Shown here piece by piece: positions 16,350 through 24,847 of a DNA stretch of 64,000 bases. Within the stretch, counting starts at the first letter, position 1, and every line of letters begins with the position of its first letter. The stretch comes from Eubacterium sp. An11 (GTDB taxonomy: Bacteria; Bacillota; Clostridia; Lachnospirales; Lachnospiraceae). Made by a program: the position numbers and the translations under genes. The notes below the pieces were generated by a model. That model did not search any database. It saw only the letters and a list, made by a program, of their open reading frames with translations, and was not told the origin of the DNA. The DNA is taken from positions 62,001-126,000 of the forward strand of contig NZ_NFLV01000007.1 of the NCBI RefSeq assembly GCF_002161065.1, read 5' to 3'.

Positions 16350-17528
16350 CTACTGTTTCAGCAATATGATCTTTTCCGGCGGAAAGTAAATTTCCTCCGG
16401 AATTTTTTCATGCATTTCTTCCCATTCTTTTTTGGACAGCTTCCACCAGATGGGATGCAGCTCCTCTTCTCCTGAAGAATGATTCGCCCGCCCGGTACTC
16501 TCCGGAGAAATGCCCGGTTGGCCGGTATTTTTCATAAAAACGTTCTTCCCGTCAGCATTTTCCGAAGAAACATTTTTCAATATAAGATAAATCTCAAAAG
16601 GCGCCTCGGTGATTCTTTCCAGCGCACATTTCATCACATTATCCCTGTCATCGGAAAACGGCCCGGAAACTGTCTCAAAATCGTGGGCCCGCAATCCCAC
16701 ATGGGTGATATCTTCCGCGATGACATCTTTCACCCGAAGCTTCACGCCCCAGTCCGTTGCGTACAGTTCATGGGGGCCGAGAACTTCCGCCCGGGACAGA
16801 TTCTTACAGCCCGTGAGCCTGGCCGCTCCCAGGGTGAGCGGATTCCGAAAAAGTTCTCTTGTACTGCCGGCAATCTCGATGGCCCCGGGGCGCATTACCG
16901 CCATTTTCGGACACATCTGATAGATTTCGTCCCGGTTGTGAGAAACCATGAGCACATCTTTCTGATAAGTGGTGGCAAGCATCGCCTTCATCTCCTGCAG
17001 CAGCTGTTCCCGCAGATAACTGTCCATGGCAGAAAACGGCTCATCAAGAAGCAGGATATCCGGGTCGGAAGCGATGATCCTCGCCAGAGCCGCCCGCTGC
17101 TGCTGACCGCCGGAGAGCCGTACCGGCAGAGCATCCGCCAGCTCTGGTATGTGAAACTGCTCCAGCAGACCCATGATATAATCATTTTTTTCTTTTTGGG
17201 AAGCAAATTTCTTCCTGGCGCCGGACAGGCCGGCCTCCACATTCTGCCAGACGGTCATATGAGGAAACAGCGCGTACTGCTGAAAAAGATACCCCACTTT
17301 TCTCTTTTGGGGAGACACATTGATTTTCTTTTCTGAGTCATACAGCACCCGGCCATCCAGGGTGATCCTGCCGGAATCCGGCGTCTCGATACCCGCGATA
17401 CATTTGAGCGTCATGCTCTTTCCGCAGCCGGACGCTCCCAGCAGACCCATACATCCGCTCTCCAGCTCAAACGCTACATTTAATTCAAAATCTTTCAACC
17501 GTTTTTTAATATGTACTGAAATTGCCAT
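16350..17528 (-). CDS. modC: Molybdate ABC transporter, ATP-binding protein
   Basis: A 392-aa ATPase with Walker A GASGCGKS (about 32-39), signature LSGGQQQR (about 137-144), Walker B ILLLDEP and the switch His in MVSHNRDE. After about residue 235 comes a TOBE/MOP-like stretch (SRAEVLG..., ITHVGLRAHDFE). The C-terminal tail of about 75 residues (WWKLSKKEWEEM) is of unclear role and longer than in typical ModC. Molybdate specificity rests on the linked modB and modA; tungstate cannot be ruled out. Last gene of the mod unit. Confidence 0.88.
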   Translation of the reverse strand: MAISVHIKKRLKDFELNVAFELESGCMGLLGASGCGKSMTLKCIAGIETPDSGRITLDGRVLYDSEKKINVSPQKRKVGYLFQQYALFPHMTVWQNVEAGLSGARKKFASQKEKNDYIMGLLEQFHIPELADALPVRLSGGQQQRAALARIIASDPDILLLDEPFSAMDSYLREQLLQEMKAMLATTYQKDVLMVSHNRDEIYQMCPKMAVMRPGAIEIAGSTRELFRNPLTLGAARLTGCKNLSRAEVLGPHELYATDWGVKLRVKDVIAEDITHVGLRAHDFETVSGPFSDDRDNVMKCALERITEAPFEIYLILKNVSSENADGKNVFMKNTGQPGISPESTGRANHSSGEEELHPIWWKLSKKEWEEMHEKIPEEIYFPPEKIILLKQ

Positions 17529-17546
17529 ATCTTCCTGCTTTCTTCC

Positions 17547-18221
17547 TTATGTCCGGCCGCTGTCCGGAGTTTTCATAGAAAAATAATTCATCATAATCAC
17601 GACCAGAAATGAAATTCCCACCAGAACCGCCACATAACCGGACGCCTCCCGGGTGTCACCGGAAGCCACCGCGGCATAGACGGCCAGTGGCAGCGTCCTG
17701 GTCTTTCCGCTGATATTTCCGGCGATCATGGCTGTGGCTCCGAATTCCCCAAGTCCCCTGGCAAACGCCAGCACCGCGCCGGACACAATCCCGGGCCGCG
17801 CCACCGGAAACTGTACTTTCCAGAAAATGTTCCACTCGGACATCCCGAGGGTTCGTCCCGCAGCAAGCAGATCCGGATCCACCTGCTCAAAGGCACCTCT
17901 GGCCGCCCGGTACATGAGCGGAAAGGAGATGAGCACCGCCGCCAGCACCGTGGCTTCCCAGGAAAATGCGATCTTTACAGCGAAGTAATCCAGAAGAAAC
18001 TTTCCCACGGGCCTCCGGATTCCGAAAATGTACAACAAAAAAAATCCGGCCACCGTCGGCGGCAGAACAAGAGGCAGTGTAAACAGACCGTCCAGAATCA
18101 TTTTTAACTTTTTATTTTGTATACGAAATACCAGTTCCGCCATGGCCGCCCCCAGAAAAAATGTGACGATAATGCTGGCGGAAGCCGTTTTTAAGGAAAT
18201 GATTACCGGTGACCAATCCAT
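17547..18221 (-). CDS. modB: Molybdate ABC transporter permease
   Basis: A 224-aa permease with five to six membrane segments and the ModB-type cytoplasmic coupling loop (FEQVDPDLLAAGRTLGMSEWNIFWKV, the EAA motif). It starts MDWSPVIISLKTA, as in ModB. The ATG at 18221 is preferred over the one at 18230, which abuts the GAGAGG ribosome site. It lies between modA and modC in the same direction, 18 bp before modC. Confidence 0.92.
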   Translation of the reverse strand: MDWSPVIISLKTASASIIVTFFLGAAMAELVFRIQNKKLKMILDGLFTLPLVLPPTVAGFFLLYIFGIRRPVGKFLLDYFAVKIAFSWEATVLAAVLISFPLMYRAARGAFEQVDPDLLAAGRTLGMSEWNIFWKVQFPVARPGIVSGAVLAFARGLGEFGATAMIAGNISGKTRTLPLAVYAAVASGDTREASGYVAVLVGISFLVVIMMNYFSMKTPDSGRT

Positions 18222-18303
18222 ATCGATCATTCCTCTCTACTACAATGTATTTATGTTTCATCTTTTTACGCTCAAAAATAAATTCCGCTATGTTCTATCT
18301 CTG

Positions 18304-19197
18304 TTAATGATCAGCCGTAAATCCAGCCTCCACAAAAATGTTCATGACTTCCCCGCTCTGCAGGAAATCTTCCAGGGTCCGGGCTGCTTCTCTTTTCGTA
18401 GTGGCAGTGGTGATACCCACCGGATAAATGACCGGCGTCTGCATCATGGAATCGTCCGCCGTTGCCAAAACAGTCACCTTTTTGTCATCGCCATTGCTGT
18501 TCTCCGTCAGGGCATCTGTGGAATACACGATTCCCGCATCGGCGCTTCCCTCGGCGACCCAGGTGAGAACTTCTGTGACACTGTTTCCAAAGCTGGCTTT
18601 CTCCGCCACCTCATCATAGATACCAAGGCCGGTGAGAATCTCCCGGGCATATTTTCCTGCTGGCACACTTTCCGGATCTCCCATGGCAACCACATCGGCG
18701 TTGGTCAGATCTTCAAACCCTGTCACTTTAGAATCCACGCCTTCCGGCACGATGAGAACCACATCATTTTTCAGAAGATCCACCACGGACGCCTCATCCA
18801 CCAGACCTTCCTCCACCAGCGTGTCCATATTGGATGTGGCCGCTGACATGAACAAATCCGCCTCCAGTCCGGACTCAATCTGCTGCTGCAGATCGCCGGA
18901 ACTGGCGTAGGTGCCCTCCACGGTAACACCCGGGTTGGCTTCCTCAAACATCGGGATCAGCTGATCTTCAAATACCGCTTCCAGGCTGGCTGCCGCCGCA
19001 ATAAGCAGGGTTGTGTCCCCGCCGGCCCTTCCTTCCGCCGCCGTACTCTTCTGAGCATGCTCTGCTCCCGCCGCCTCATTGGCATCCTGTCCTCTGCCGC
19101 TGTCAGAACCGGAAGAACCACATCCGGCCATTCCCATGACAAGAGCTGCGCTTAAAGCTACGGTCATACATTTTTTCATCAGAGTACCTTTCTTCAT
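18304..19197 (-). CDS. modA: Molybdate-binding lipoprotein
   Basis: A 297-aa extracytoplasmic solute-binding protein. The lipobox MGMAGC (Cys at about residue 26) anchors it to the membrane, a Gly/Ser/Asp-rich linker follows, then the ModA fold (LLIAAAASLEAVFED, TYASSGDLQQQIESGLEADLFMSA, VAEGSADAGIVYSTDA). These are the anion-binding loops of ModA/WtpA proteins. Some start-codon ambiguity remains (MKKG or the internal MKKC). A promoter and iteron-like repeats lie just upstream. Confidence 0.93.
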   Translation of the reverse strand: MKKGTLMKKCMTVALSAALVMGMAGCGSSGSDSGRGQDANEAAGAEHAQKSTAAEGRAGGDTTLLIAAAASLEAVFEDQLIPMFEEANPGVTVEGTYASSGDLQQQIESGLEADLFMSAATSNMDTLVEEGLVDEASVVDLLKNDVVLIVPEGVDSKVTGFEDLTNADVVAMGDPESVPAGKYAREILTGLGIYDEVAEKASFGNSVTEVLTWVAEGSADAGIVYSTDALTENSNGDDKKVTVLATADDSMMQTPVIYPVGITTATTKREAARTLEDFLQSGEVMNIFVEAGFTADH

Positions 19198-19215
19198 TAT
19201 TTTCTCCTTTTAATC

Positions 19216-19245
19216 ACGTTTTATATTGTTTTATTACGTTTTATT
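19216..19245 (-). promoter_or_regulatory. Three 10-bp direct repeats between the modA -10 box and start codon
   Basis: Read on the plus strand, ACGTTTTATA, TTGTTTTATT and ACGTTTTATT follow one another without a gap (19216-19225, 19226-19235, 19236-19245). They lie immediately downstream of the modA -10 box and could be the operator of the HTH/PBP regulator encoded next door; this is inference. Confidence 0.5.
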
Positions 19246-19252
19246 CTTTTTT

Positions 19253-19281
19253 ATTATACAGACAAACCAATAAAAACTCAA
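19253..19281 (-). promoter_or_regulatory. Putative sigma-A promoter of modABC
   Basis: Minus-strand TTGAGT (19276-19281) and TATAAT (19253-19258) with a 17-base spacer, in the 91-bp gap between the regulator gene and modA. Confidence 0.65.
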
Positions 19282-19288
19282 TAAAAAT

Positions 19289-20317
19289 CTAATCGGAGTA
19301 GATTACCTCTCCCATTCCGGTCACATCATATCCACCCAGGGCAGACACCTCATCCTGGTATTCTTTTGACCGCAGAATGGACATCAGGGTCTGATATGCC
19401 GGTCTGGAAAAATCTTCTTTGCGGAAAACCATATCATAGGATTCCTCCTGCTGAAAAACGAAATCAATCCCCGCCACCTGCCGGCTGTGCTTTTCCGTTC
19501 CAAGAGCCGCATCGGCTTCTCCCCTGGAAACCGCAGCCGCTGCCTCCAGATGGGAATTGACAATATCATGATATCCCCGCACTTCACTGGTCAGGATGTG
19601 ACCGGTCCGCAGCTTCTCATCCATCAGCACCCGGGCACCGCTGCCAGGCTCCCGGTTGACAATCCGCACATCCTCTCTTTTCAGATCTTCAAATGTCCGG
19701 ATGTTTTTGGGATTTCCCTTTTTTACATAGAACCCCTCTTTACGCTTTAACATATGGACCACCACCACATCGGTGCCCGGCAGCATACTGCTGATATAAG
19801 GCAGATTATAACTGTCTGTGGCGCCATGCCACAGATGAGCCGTCGCCACATCCACCTGTCCCTGATACATGGCGTAAAGGCCGTTATAACTTCCCTTATA
19901 CGAACGAAGGGCAGGGCATCCTTCCGGATGGCGGCTCAGGCGGTCCGCCAGCAGATCAAGGACCATATCCTGTCCGCAGATAATGAGCATACCGCTGTCC
20001 CGGCCTTTTGTCTCCTGTCCCGGGGAAGAGCGAAAAACTGCATCCGCTGCATTTTCCCGGTTCTTCCAGGACACCGGCGCATCTCCATATCCCCCGGCCG
20101 GATACCGGCCACGTCCATCGCGGTTTCCCGCAGATTCTTCGTTCGGCTTTCTGCCGCCATACTGAATATACTCATCCAGATCTTCCTGACGGATACGGAG
20201 CTGCTTTCCCAGCTTGGAGGCCTTCAGATCCCCCCGTTTTATCATGTCATAAACGGTATTTTTCTTTACTTTCAAAATCTCTGCCGCTTCCACAACGGTC
20301 AACAAGTTCTCACGCAT
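19289..20317 (-). CDS. Excisionase-type HTH fused to PBP-like domain; likely molybdate-responsive regulator
   Basis: A 342-aa protein. Residues 1-55 form a helix_turn_helix (HTH_17, excisionase/MerR-like) domain: LLTVVEAAEILKVKKNTVYDMIKRGDL...RIRQEDLDEYI. A low-complexity linker follows (about 55-105), then a periplasmic-binding-protein-like domain without signal peptide (ATAHLWHGATDSYNLPY, VIVNREPGSGARVLMDEKL-type segment). This architecture is known next to Mo/W transport genes and is thought to sense the oxyanion inside the cell. The ATG at 20317 is chosen for AAGGGG 7 bases upstream. It lies directly upstream of modABC. Confidence 0.82.
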   Translation of the reverse strand: MRENLLTVVEAAEILKVKKNTVYDMIKRGDLKASKLGKQLRIRQEDLDEYIQYGGRKPNEESAGNRDGRGRYPAGGYGDAPVSWKNRENAADAVFRSSPGQETKGRDSGMLIICGQDMVLDLLADRLSRHPEGCPALRSYKGSYNGLYAMYQGQVDVATAHLWHGATDSYNLPYISSMLPGTDVVVVHMLKRKEGFYVKKGNPKNIRTFEDLKREDVRIVNREPGSGARVLMDEKLRTGHILTSEVRGYHDIVNSHLEAAAAVSRGEADAALGTEKHSRQVAGIDFVFQQEESYDMVFRKEDFSRPAYQTLMSILRSKEYQDEVSALGGYDVTGMGEVIYSD

Positions 20318-20393
20318 TTCCTGTCCCCTTTCCGTCATCTGCATATTGAAACAGGGAGCAGTCTGTCTCTGCTCCCCGCTTATCATATCATAT

Positions 20394-22076
20394 TTACCAT
20401 TCATTATGAAGAAGCTTATGCTCCCTGCCTTTCAGGAAACCATTGTAAAGGTTCTGAATGATCGGATTTTCGTTGGAGCGCTTGATCTGCGCCGCGTTGT
20501 CAATCTTGTAAATCCCCTCAAACCGGGCCGCCTTGGTCCTCGGTCCGATCGGTACCGGCTGACCGCCGCCGGCCATACAACCCCGTTTGCAGGCCATAAC
20601 TTCCACAAAATCAAAATGTTCTTCCCCGGCTTTGATCTTTTTCAGAAGTTCATCGGCATTGCGCAGTCCGTTGACCACTCCCAGCCTCAGCTCTCTTCCG
20701 TGGAAATCCACCACAGCCTCCTTGACGCCTTCCGTTCCGCGGATTCCGGTGAAACTGACCTTCTCCAGATCTTCCACCGCGCTGCTGTCAATGAGCCGGC
20801 GGAGCACTGCCTCGGTGACGCCGCCGGTAACTCCGAAGATGGCGCCGGCGCCGGAGGACAGTCCAAACGGCATATCCAGAGCTTCTGACGGCATCTGCGC
20901 CAGATCAATGCCGGCTTCCTTGATCATACGGGTGATCTCTGTGGTGGTGAGGACCAGATCCACATTCTGCTCACCGTCGGTGTAATGCTCCGGCCGGAGG
21001 ATCTCCGCTTTCTTCGCCGTACAAGGCATGATCGAAATCACCATGGTCTTTCTGGTATCTTCTTTGTTCAGGCGGGCCTCCTCCTTGATCAGCGCCCCGA
21101 ACATCTCCTGCGGAGAACGGCAGGTGGAAATATTCTTTCTGAACTCCGGATATTTATTCTCACAAAACTTCACCCAGGCCGGACAACAGGACGTAAAAAG
21201 CGGAAGGTTCTCTCCGGCTTCCAGCCGTTCCACGAACTCTTTCGCTTCTTCCATGACTGTCAGATCCGCCCCGAAATTGGTGTCATATATTTCATCAAAG
21301 CCCATGCGCCTGAGAGCCGCCACCAGCTGCCCAAGAGCATTTTCTCCTTTTGGAATACCAAACTTATCGCCCACAGCCACCCGGACAGCCGGCGCGATCT
21401 GCGCCACGACCCGCACATTTTTATCTGCCAGAGCCAGCCAGACCGGATGGATATTCTGTTTGATGGTGATGGCGCCGGTCGGACATACCACCCGGCACTG
21501 ACCGCAGCCCACACAGTCTGTCTCCGAAAGCGTTCTGTTGAAGGCCGGCATCACCTGCATTTTGGAACCCCGGTAGGCAAAGTCCAGAATGCCCAGTCCC
21601 TGAATCTCATCGCAGGTACGCACACAGTCTCCGCAGAGAATACATTTATTCGGGTCCCGGACGATACAGTCGGAACTTTCATCCAGCGGAAGCACTGGTT
21701 TGTTATTTTCAAAACGTATGTAGCTGACGCCCAGCTGTTTTGCCAGATTCTGCAGGGTACAGACACCGTTTTTCTTACAGGTGGTACAGTCCCGGCAGTG
21801 GGAGGACAGCAGCAGTTCCAGAATCATCTTTCTGTGATGCTGCAGCCGCGGCGTATTGGTATAGATCACCATTCCGTCTCTCGGCACCTCTGAGCAGGAA
21901 GCAAAAATCTTTCCCCGGTCATCTTCCACCACGCACATACGGCAGGCGCCGTAGGTGGAAAGCTCTGAGTGATAACAGAAGGTAGGCAGGTTGATCCCGG
22001 ATTTACGGATGACGGAAAGCACATTTTTCTCATCATCAAAGGCAACTTTTCGATTGTTGATCGTCATATATTTCAT
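20394..22076 (-). CDS. hydA: [FeFe] hydrogenase catalytic subunit of an NAD(P)-linked bifurcating complex
   Basis: A 560-aa enzyme. Domains in order: N-terminal [2Fe-2S] ferredoxin (Cys34, 45, 48, 61), His-Cys [4Fe-4S] site (His93, Cys97, 100, 106), two [4Fe-4S] clusters (Cys145-155 and Cys188-198), and the H-cluster domain with L1 TSCCPAW (Cys297/298), L2 MPCTAKKAE (Cys352) and L3 MACKRGCMAGGGQP (Cys496, Cys500). All H-cluster ligands are present. It makes or uses H2 with ferredoxin and NADH through HydB and HydC. The start has AGGAGGG 8 bases upstream. Third gene of the operon hydC-hydB-hydA. The accessory maturases HydEFG are not in this window. Confidence 0.95.
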   Translation of the reverse strand: MKYMTINNRKVAFDDEKNVLSVIRKSGINLPTFCYHSELSTYGACRMCVVEDDRGKIFASCSEVPRDGMVIYTNTPRLQHHRKMILELLLSSHCRDCTTCKKNGVCTLQNLAKQLGVSYIRFENNKPVLPLDESSDCIVRDPNKCILCGDCVRTCDEIQGLGILDFAYRGSKMQVMPAFNRTLSETDCVGCGQCRVVCPTGAITIKQNIHPVWLALADKNVRVVAQIAPAVRVAVGDKFGIPKGENALGQLVAALRRMGFDEIYDTNFGADLTVMEEAKEFVERLEAGENLPLFTSCCPAWVKFCENKYPEFRKNISTCRSPQEMFGALIKEEARLNKEDTRKTMVISIMPCTAKKAEILRPEHYTDGEQNVDLVLTTTEITRMIKEAGIDLAQMPSEALDMPFGLSSGAGAIFGVTGGVTEAVLRRLIDSSAVEDLEKVSFTGIRGTEGVKEAVVDFHGRELRLGVVNGLRNADELLKKIKAGEEHFDFVEVMACKRGCMAGGGQPVPIGPRTKAARFEGIYKIDNAAQIKRSNENPIIQNLYNGFLKGREHKLLHNEW

Positions 22077-22088
22077 AGTCTCACCCTC

Positions 22089-23972
22089 CTACGCTTCAAT
22101 GTGAATGGCACCAAACGCGCAGGCACTCTCACAGGCGCCGCACTTGATACATCTGGAATTATCAATCACATAAGGTTCCTTAATCTTTCCGCTGATGGCT
22201 CCCACCGGACAGTTTCTCGCACACTTGGAACATCCCTTACAGCGGGTCGGACTGATGACAAACCGGCGCAGCGCCGTACAGTTCTTCGCCGCACATTTCT
22301 TATCCACCACATGCTGTACATATTCTTCCCGGAACAGGCGGAGCGTACTCATGACCGGCAGCGCCGCACTCTTTCCGAGGCCACAGAGGGCGGTGTCGGT
22401 GATGGTCGTCGCCAGCTCCTCCAGAAGATCCAGATCTTCCAGAGTTCCGTTTCCGGCCACAATCCGCTCCAGAATCTCCAGCATCCGCTTCGTGCCCTCC
22501 CGGCACGGAACACATTTGCCACAGCTTTCATTCTGTGTAAAATTCATGAAAAATCTCGCCACTTCCACCATACAGGTGTTGCTGTCCATGACCACAAGAC
22601 CGCCGGAACCGATCATCGCTCCCATTTTCTTCAAAGAATCAAAGTCCAGGCTCACATCCAGATGCGGCGTGATAAGACAGCCGCCGGACGGTCCGCCGAT
22701 CTGCACCGCCTTGAAATCCGCATCCCCCTTGATACCGCCTCCGATATCAAAGATCACTTCCCGGAGGGTGGTTCCCATCGGCACCTCGATCAGTCCCGTG
22801 TTCTTCACGCTTCCGGTCAGAGCAAATGCCTTGGTTCCCGGACTCTTCTCCGGCCCGATGGTCTTATACCATGCGGCGCCGTTTAAAATGATCATCGGCA
22901 CGTTGGCAAAGGTCTCCACATTGTTGAGCACCGTCGGCTTCGCGAAAAGCCCCTGCTCCACGGTCCGCGGCGGCTTCACCCTCGGCATTCCCCGCTTTCC
23001 TTCGATGGACGCGGTCAGGGCACTTCCCTCACCGCAGACGAAGGCGCCGGCGCCCCGGTTGATATGTAAATGGAAGGAAAAATCTGTTCCTAAAATGTTA
23101 TCTCCCAACAAACCTTTCTCTTCTGCCTGACGGATGGCCAGCTTCAGACGACTGATGGCCAGAGGATACTCCGCGCGCACATAGATATATCCTTCCTGTG
23201 CGCCCACCGCGTACGCCGCGATCATCATACCCTCGATCATCTTGTGCGGGTCGCCCTCCATGATACTTCTGTCCATGAACGCGCCCGGATCGCCCTCGTC
23301 ACCGTTACAGACCACGTACCGGATCTTCTCCTTCTGACCGGCCACCTGTTTCCACTTATATCCGGTCTGGAATCCGCCGCCTCCACGGCCCCTTAAGTTG
23401 GATTCCATGATCTCATCGACCACCTCCGACGGCGTCATGTCAAATAAAGCTTTGGCAAAGGCCTGGTATCCGCCGCAGGCGATATATTCCTCAATATGTT
23501 CCGCATCAATATGACCGCAGTTTTTCAGCACCAGACGGGTCTGCTTCTTATAAAATGGAATGTCTTCCTGTTTCTGATATTCAATACCATCCTGTTTGTA
23601 CAGAAGATGACGGATCACATCTCCCTTCTTGATGGTTCTCTCAAAAATAGCCTCGCAGTCATCCACCGACACCTTGGTATACAAAATACCCATCGGCTCG
23701 ATCCGCATCAAAGGTCCCATCTCGCAAAAACCATGGCAGCCGCTCTTTTTTACTGCCACCGGACCGTTACCATGGGCGATCTCCGGCCCGAACTCCACGG
23801 ACACATCCGGATACCCCTTGACCAGCTCGCACATTTTCTTATAAATCTCGCCGGAGCCTCCCGCCAGACAGCCCGTGCCGGCACAGATCAAAATTCTGCA
23901 TTTGCTGACCCCGATCACCTGTTTCGCATATTCTTCCAGCTGATTCAGCGCTTCTCTGTTCTCGATTCTCAT
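22089..23972 (-). CDS. hydB: Hydrogenase NADH-binding subunit (NuoF-like, HydB)
   Basis: A 627-aa flavoprotein. The N-terminal thioredoxin-like [2Fe-2S] domain (CAGTGCLAGG..., CHGFCEMGP; about 30-125) precedes the NuoF core with the NADH site GRGGGGFQTGYKW, the FMN site NGDEGDPGAFMDRS, an SLBB segment and the [4Fe-4S] site ESCGKCVPCREGT. The C-terminus carries a 2[4Fe-4S] ferredoxin (CKGCSKCARNCP and CIKCGACESACAFG). This is the HydB layout of electron-bifurcating hydrogenases. It starts after GGAG by 8 bases and is followed by hydA after 12 bp. Confidence 0.95.
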   Translation of the reverse strand: MRIENREALNQLEEYAKQVIGVSKCRILICAGTGCLAGGSGEIYKKMCELVKGYPDVSVEFGPEIAHGNGPVAVKKSGCHGFCEMGPLMRIEPMGILYTKVSVDDCEAIFERTIKKGDVIRHLLYKQDGIEYQKQEDIPFYKKQTRLVLKNCGHIDAEHIEEYIACGGYQAFAKALFDMTPSEVVDEIMESNLRGRGGGGFQTGYKWKQVAGQKEKIRYVVCNGDEGDPGAFMDRSIMEGDPHKMIEGMMIAAYAVGAQEGYIYVRAEYPLAISRLKLAIRQAEEKGLLGDNILGTDFSFHLHINRGAGAFVCGEGSALTASIEGKRGMPRVKPPRTVEQGLFAKPTVLNNVETFANVPMIILNGAAWYKTIGPEKSPGTKAFALTGSVKNTGLIEVPMGTTLREVIFDIGGGIKGDADFKAVQIGGPSGGCLITPHLDVSLDFDSLKKMGAMIGSGGLVVMDSNTCMVEVARFFMNFTQNESCGKCVPCREGTKRMLEILERIVAGNGTLEDLDLLEELATTITDTALCGLGKSAALPVMSTLRLFREEYVQHVVDKKCAAKNCTALRRFVISPTRCKGCSKCARNCPVGAISGKIKEPYVIDNSRCIKCGACESACAFGAIHIEA

Positions 23973-24016
23973 TTCTCAATCTCCTTTATACTTTCCAGGG
24001 TCTGTATATACAACAT

Positions 24017-24493
24017 CTACTCCTCCGAACGCAGTTCCTGCACCAGCTTCGCAGCCTCATCCGGCGTCATGGAAGGGTATACCTTGTCATTCACTGTCAT
24101 GACCGGCGCCAGTCCGCAGGCCCCCAAACAGGAAACCGTCTCAATGGTAAACAGCATATCATCGGTGGTCACTTTTTCTTTTGAAAGCCCCAGCTCTGTA
24201 TACAATCTTTCCAGAATGGTCAGCGATTTTCTCACATGACAGGCGGTACCGTCACAGACCTTAATGACATATTTTCCCTTCGGTTCAAAGGAAAAATTCT
24301 CATAAAATGTCGCCACGCTGTACGCCTTGGCTTCCGTGATGCCGATTTTATCCGCCACATAAGACAGCAGTTCCGGCGGAAGATAGCGATATTCACTCTG
24401 GATATCCTGAATGATCGGAATCAGAGAGGACTCCCTTGCCCCGTGGGACGCAATAATCTCATCCGCTTTGTCATAATAACTTTGCTCCAGCAT
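24017..24493 (-). CDS. hydC: Hydrogenase [2Fe-2S] subunit (NuoE-like, HydC)
   Basis: A 158-aa NuoE-type thioredoxin-like protein with the [2Fe-2S] ligands CDGTAC (C-x4-C) and CLGAC (C-x3-C) near 85-130. It passes electrons between NADH/FMN of HydB and the rest of the complex. The ATG at 24493 is chosen because AGGAGGG lies 5 bases upstream; the reading frame continues upstream but without a ribosome site. First gene of the hyd operon, with a leader of about 100 nt from the promoter at 24601-24629. Confidence 0.93.
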   Translation of the reverse strand: MLEQSYYDKADEIIASHGARESSLIPIIQDIQSEYRYLPPELLSYVADKIGITEAKAYSVATFYENFSFEPKGKYVIKVCDGTACHVRKSLTILERLYTELGLSKEKVTTDDMLFTIETVSCLGACGLAPVMTVNDKVYPSMTPDEAAKLVQELRSEE

Positions 24494-24600
24494 AAAACCC
24501 TCCTTTAGCTGTCCGACAACAGCTTGCTCCTTCAAGGTTAATATAGTTCTCTCAGCACCTTTTGCTGTAGTTTTCATGTATACATGCACAATACACATCT

Positions 24601-24629
24601 ATTATAGTGTAGAATTGTACGAATTACAA
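24601..24629 (-). promoter_or_regulatory. Sigma-A promoter of the hyd operon
   Basis: Minus-strand TTGTAA (24624-24629) and TATAAT (24601-24606) with a 17-base spacer. The spacer region contains a further imperfect palindrome, TTGTA-N5-TACAA, overlapping the -35 box. Confidence 0.75.
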
Positions 24630-24636
24630 TAGAATT

Positions 24637-24654
24637 TTGTTATCATATTAACAA
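24637..24654. promoter_or_regulatory. Rex-type operator upstream of the hyd promoter
   Basis: TTGTTA-N6-TAACAA is a perfect inverted repeat matching the Rex consensus (TTGTTAA-N4-TTAACAA) except at the two inner flanking positions. It lies 7 bp upstream of the -35 box. Rex senses NADH/NAD and commonly controls NADH-reoxidising hydrogenases in Clostridia; its role here is inferred. Confidence 0.65.
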
Positions 24655-24782
24655 ACTACCACATTTCTGCCTTTTTATATAAATATCAGCATATTTTTTT
24701 ATATTTTTTTCACAACGAACCTTTTACTATTTTCATCTCAATATCATCCGTTCCTCCAGAAAAAAATTATATTAATATCTTA
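24655..24782. other. AT-rich divergent intergenic region
   Basis: Part of a 354-bp gap between hydC (minus) and the coiled-coil gene (plus). Apart from the hyd promoter, the Rex-type site and the promoter at 24783-24811, I see only A/T tracts and no RNA gene or reading frame. Confidence 0.5.
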
Positions 24783-24811
24783 TAGACATTTGTGAAAGTA
24801 TATGTTATAGT
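24783..24811 (+). promoter_or_regulatory. Putative promoter of the heptad-repeat coiled-coil gene
   Basis: TAGACA (24783-24788) and TATAGT (24806-24811), 17-base spacer, with an extended -10 TG one base upstream (TGTTATAGT). Confidence 0.6.
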
Positions 24812-24847
24812 ACTTTTACCCACACAAAATGAAAGAGAGGTGATACA

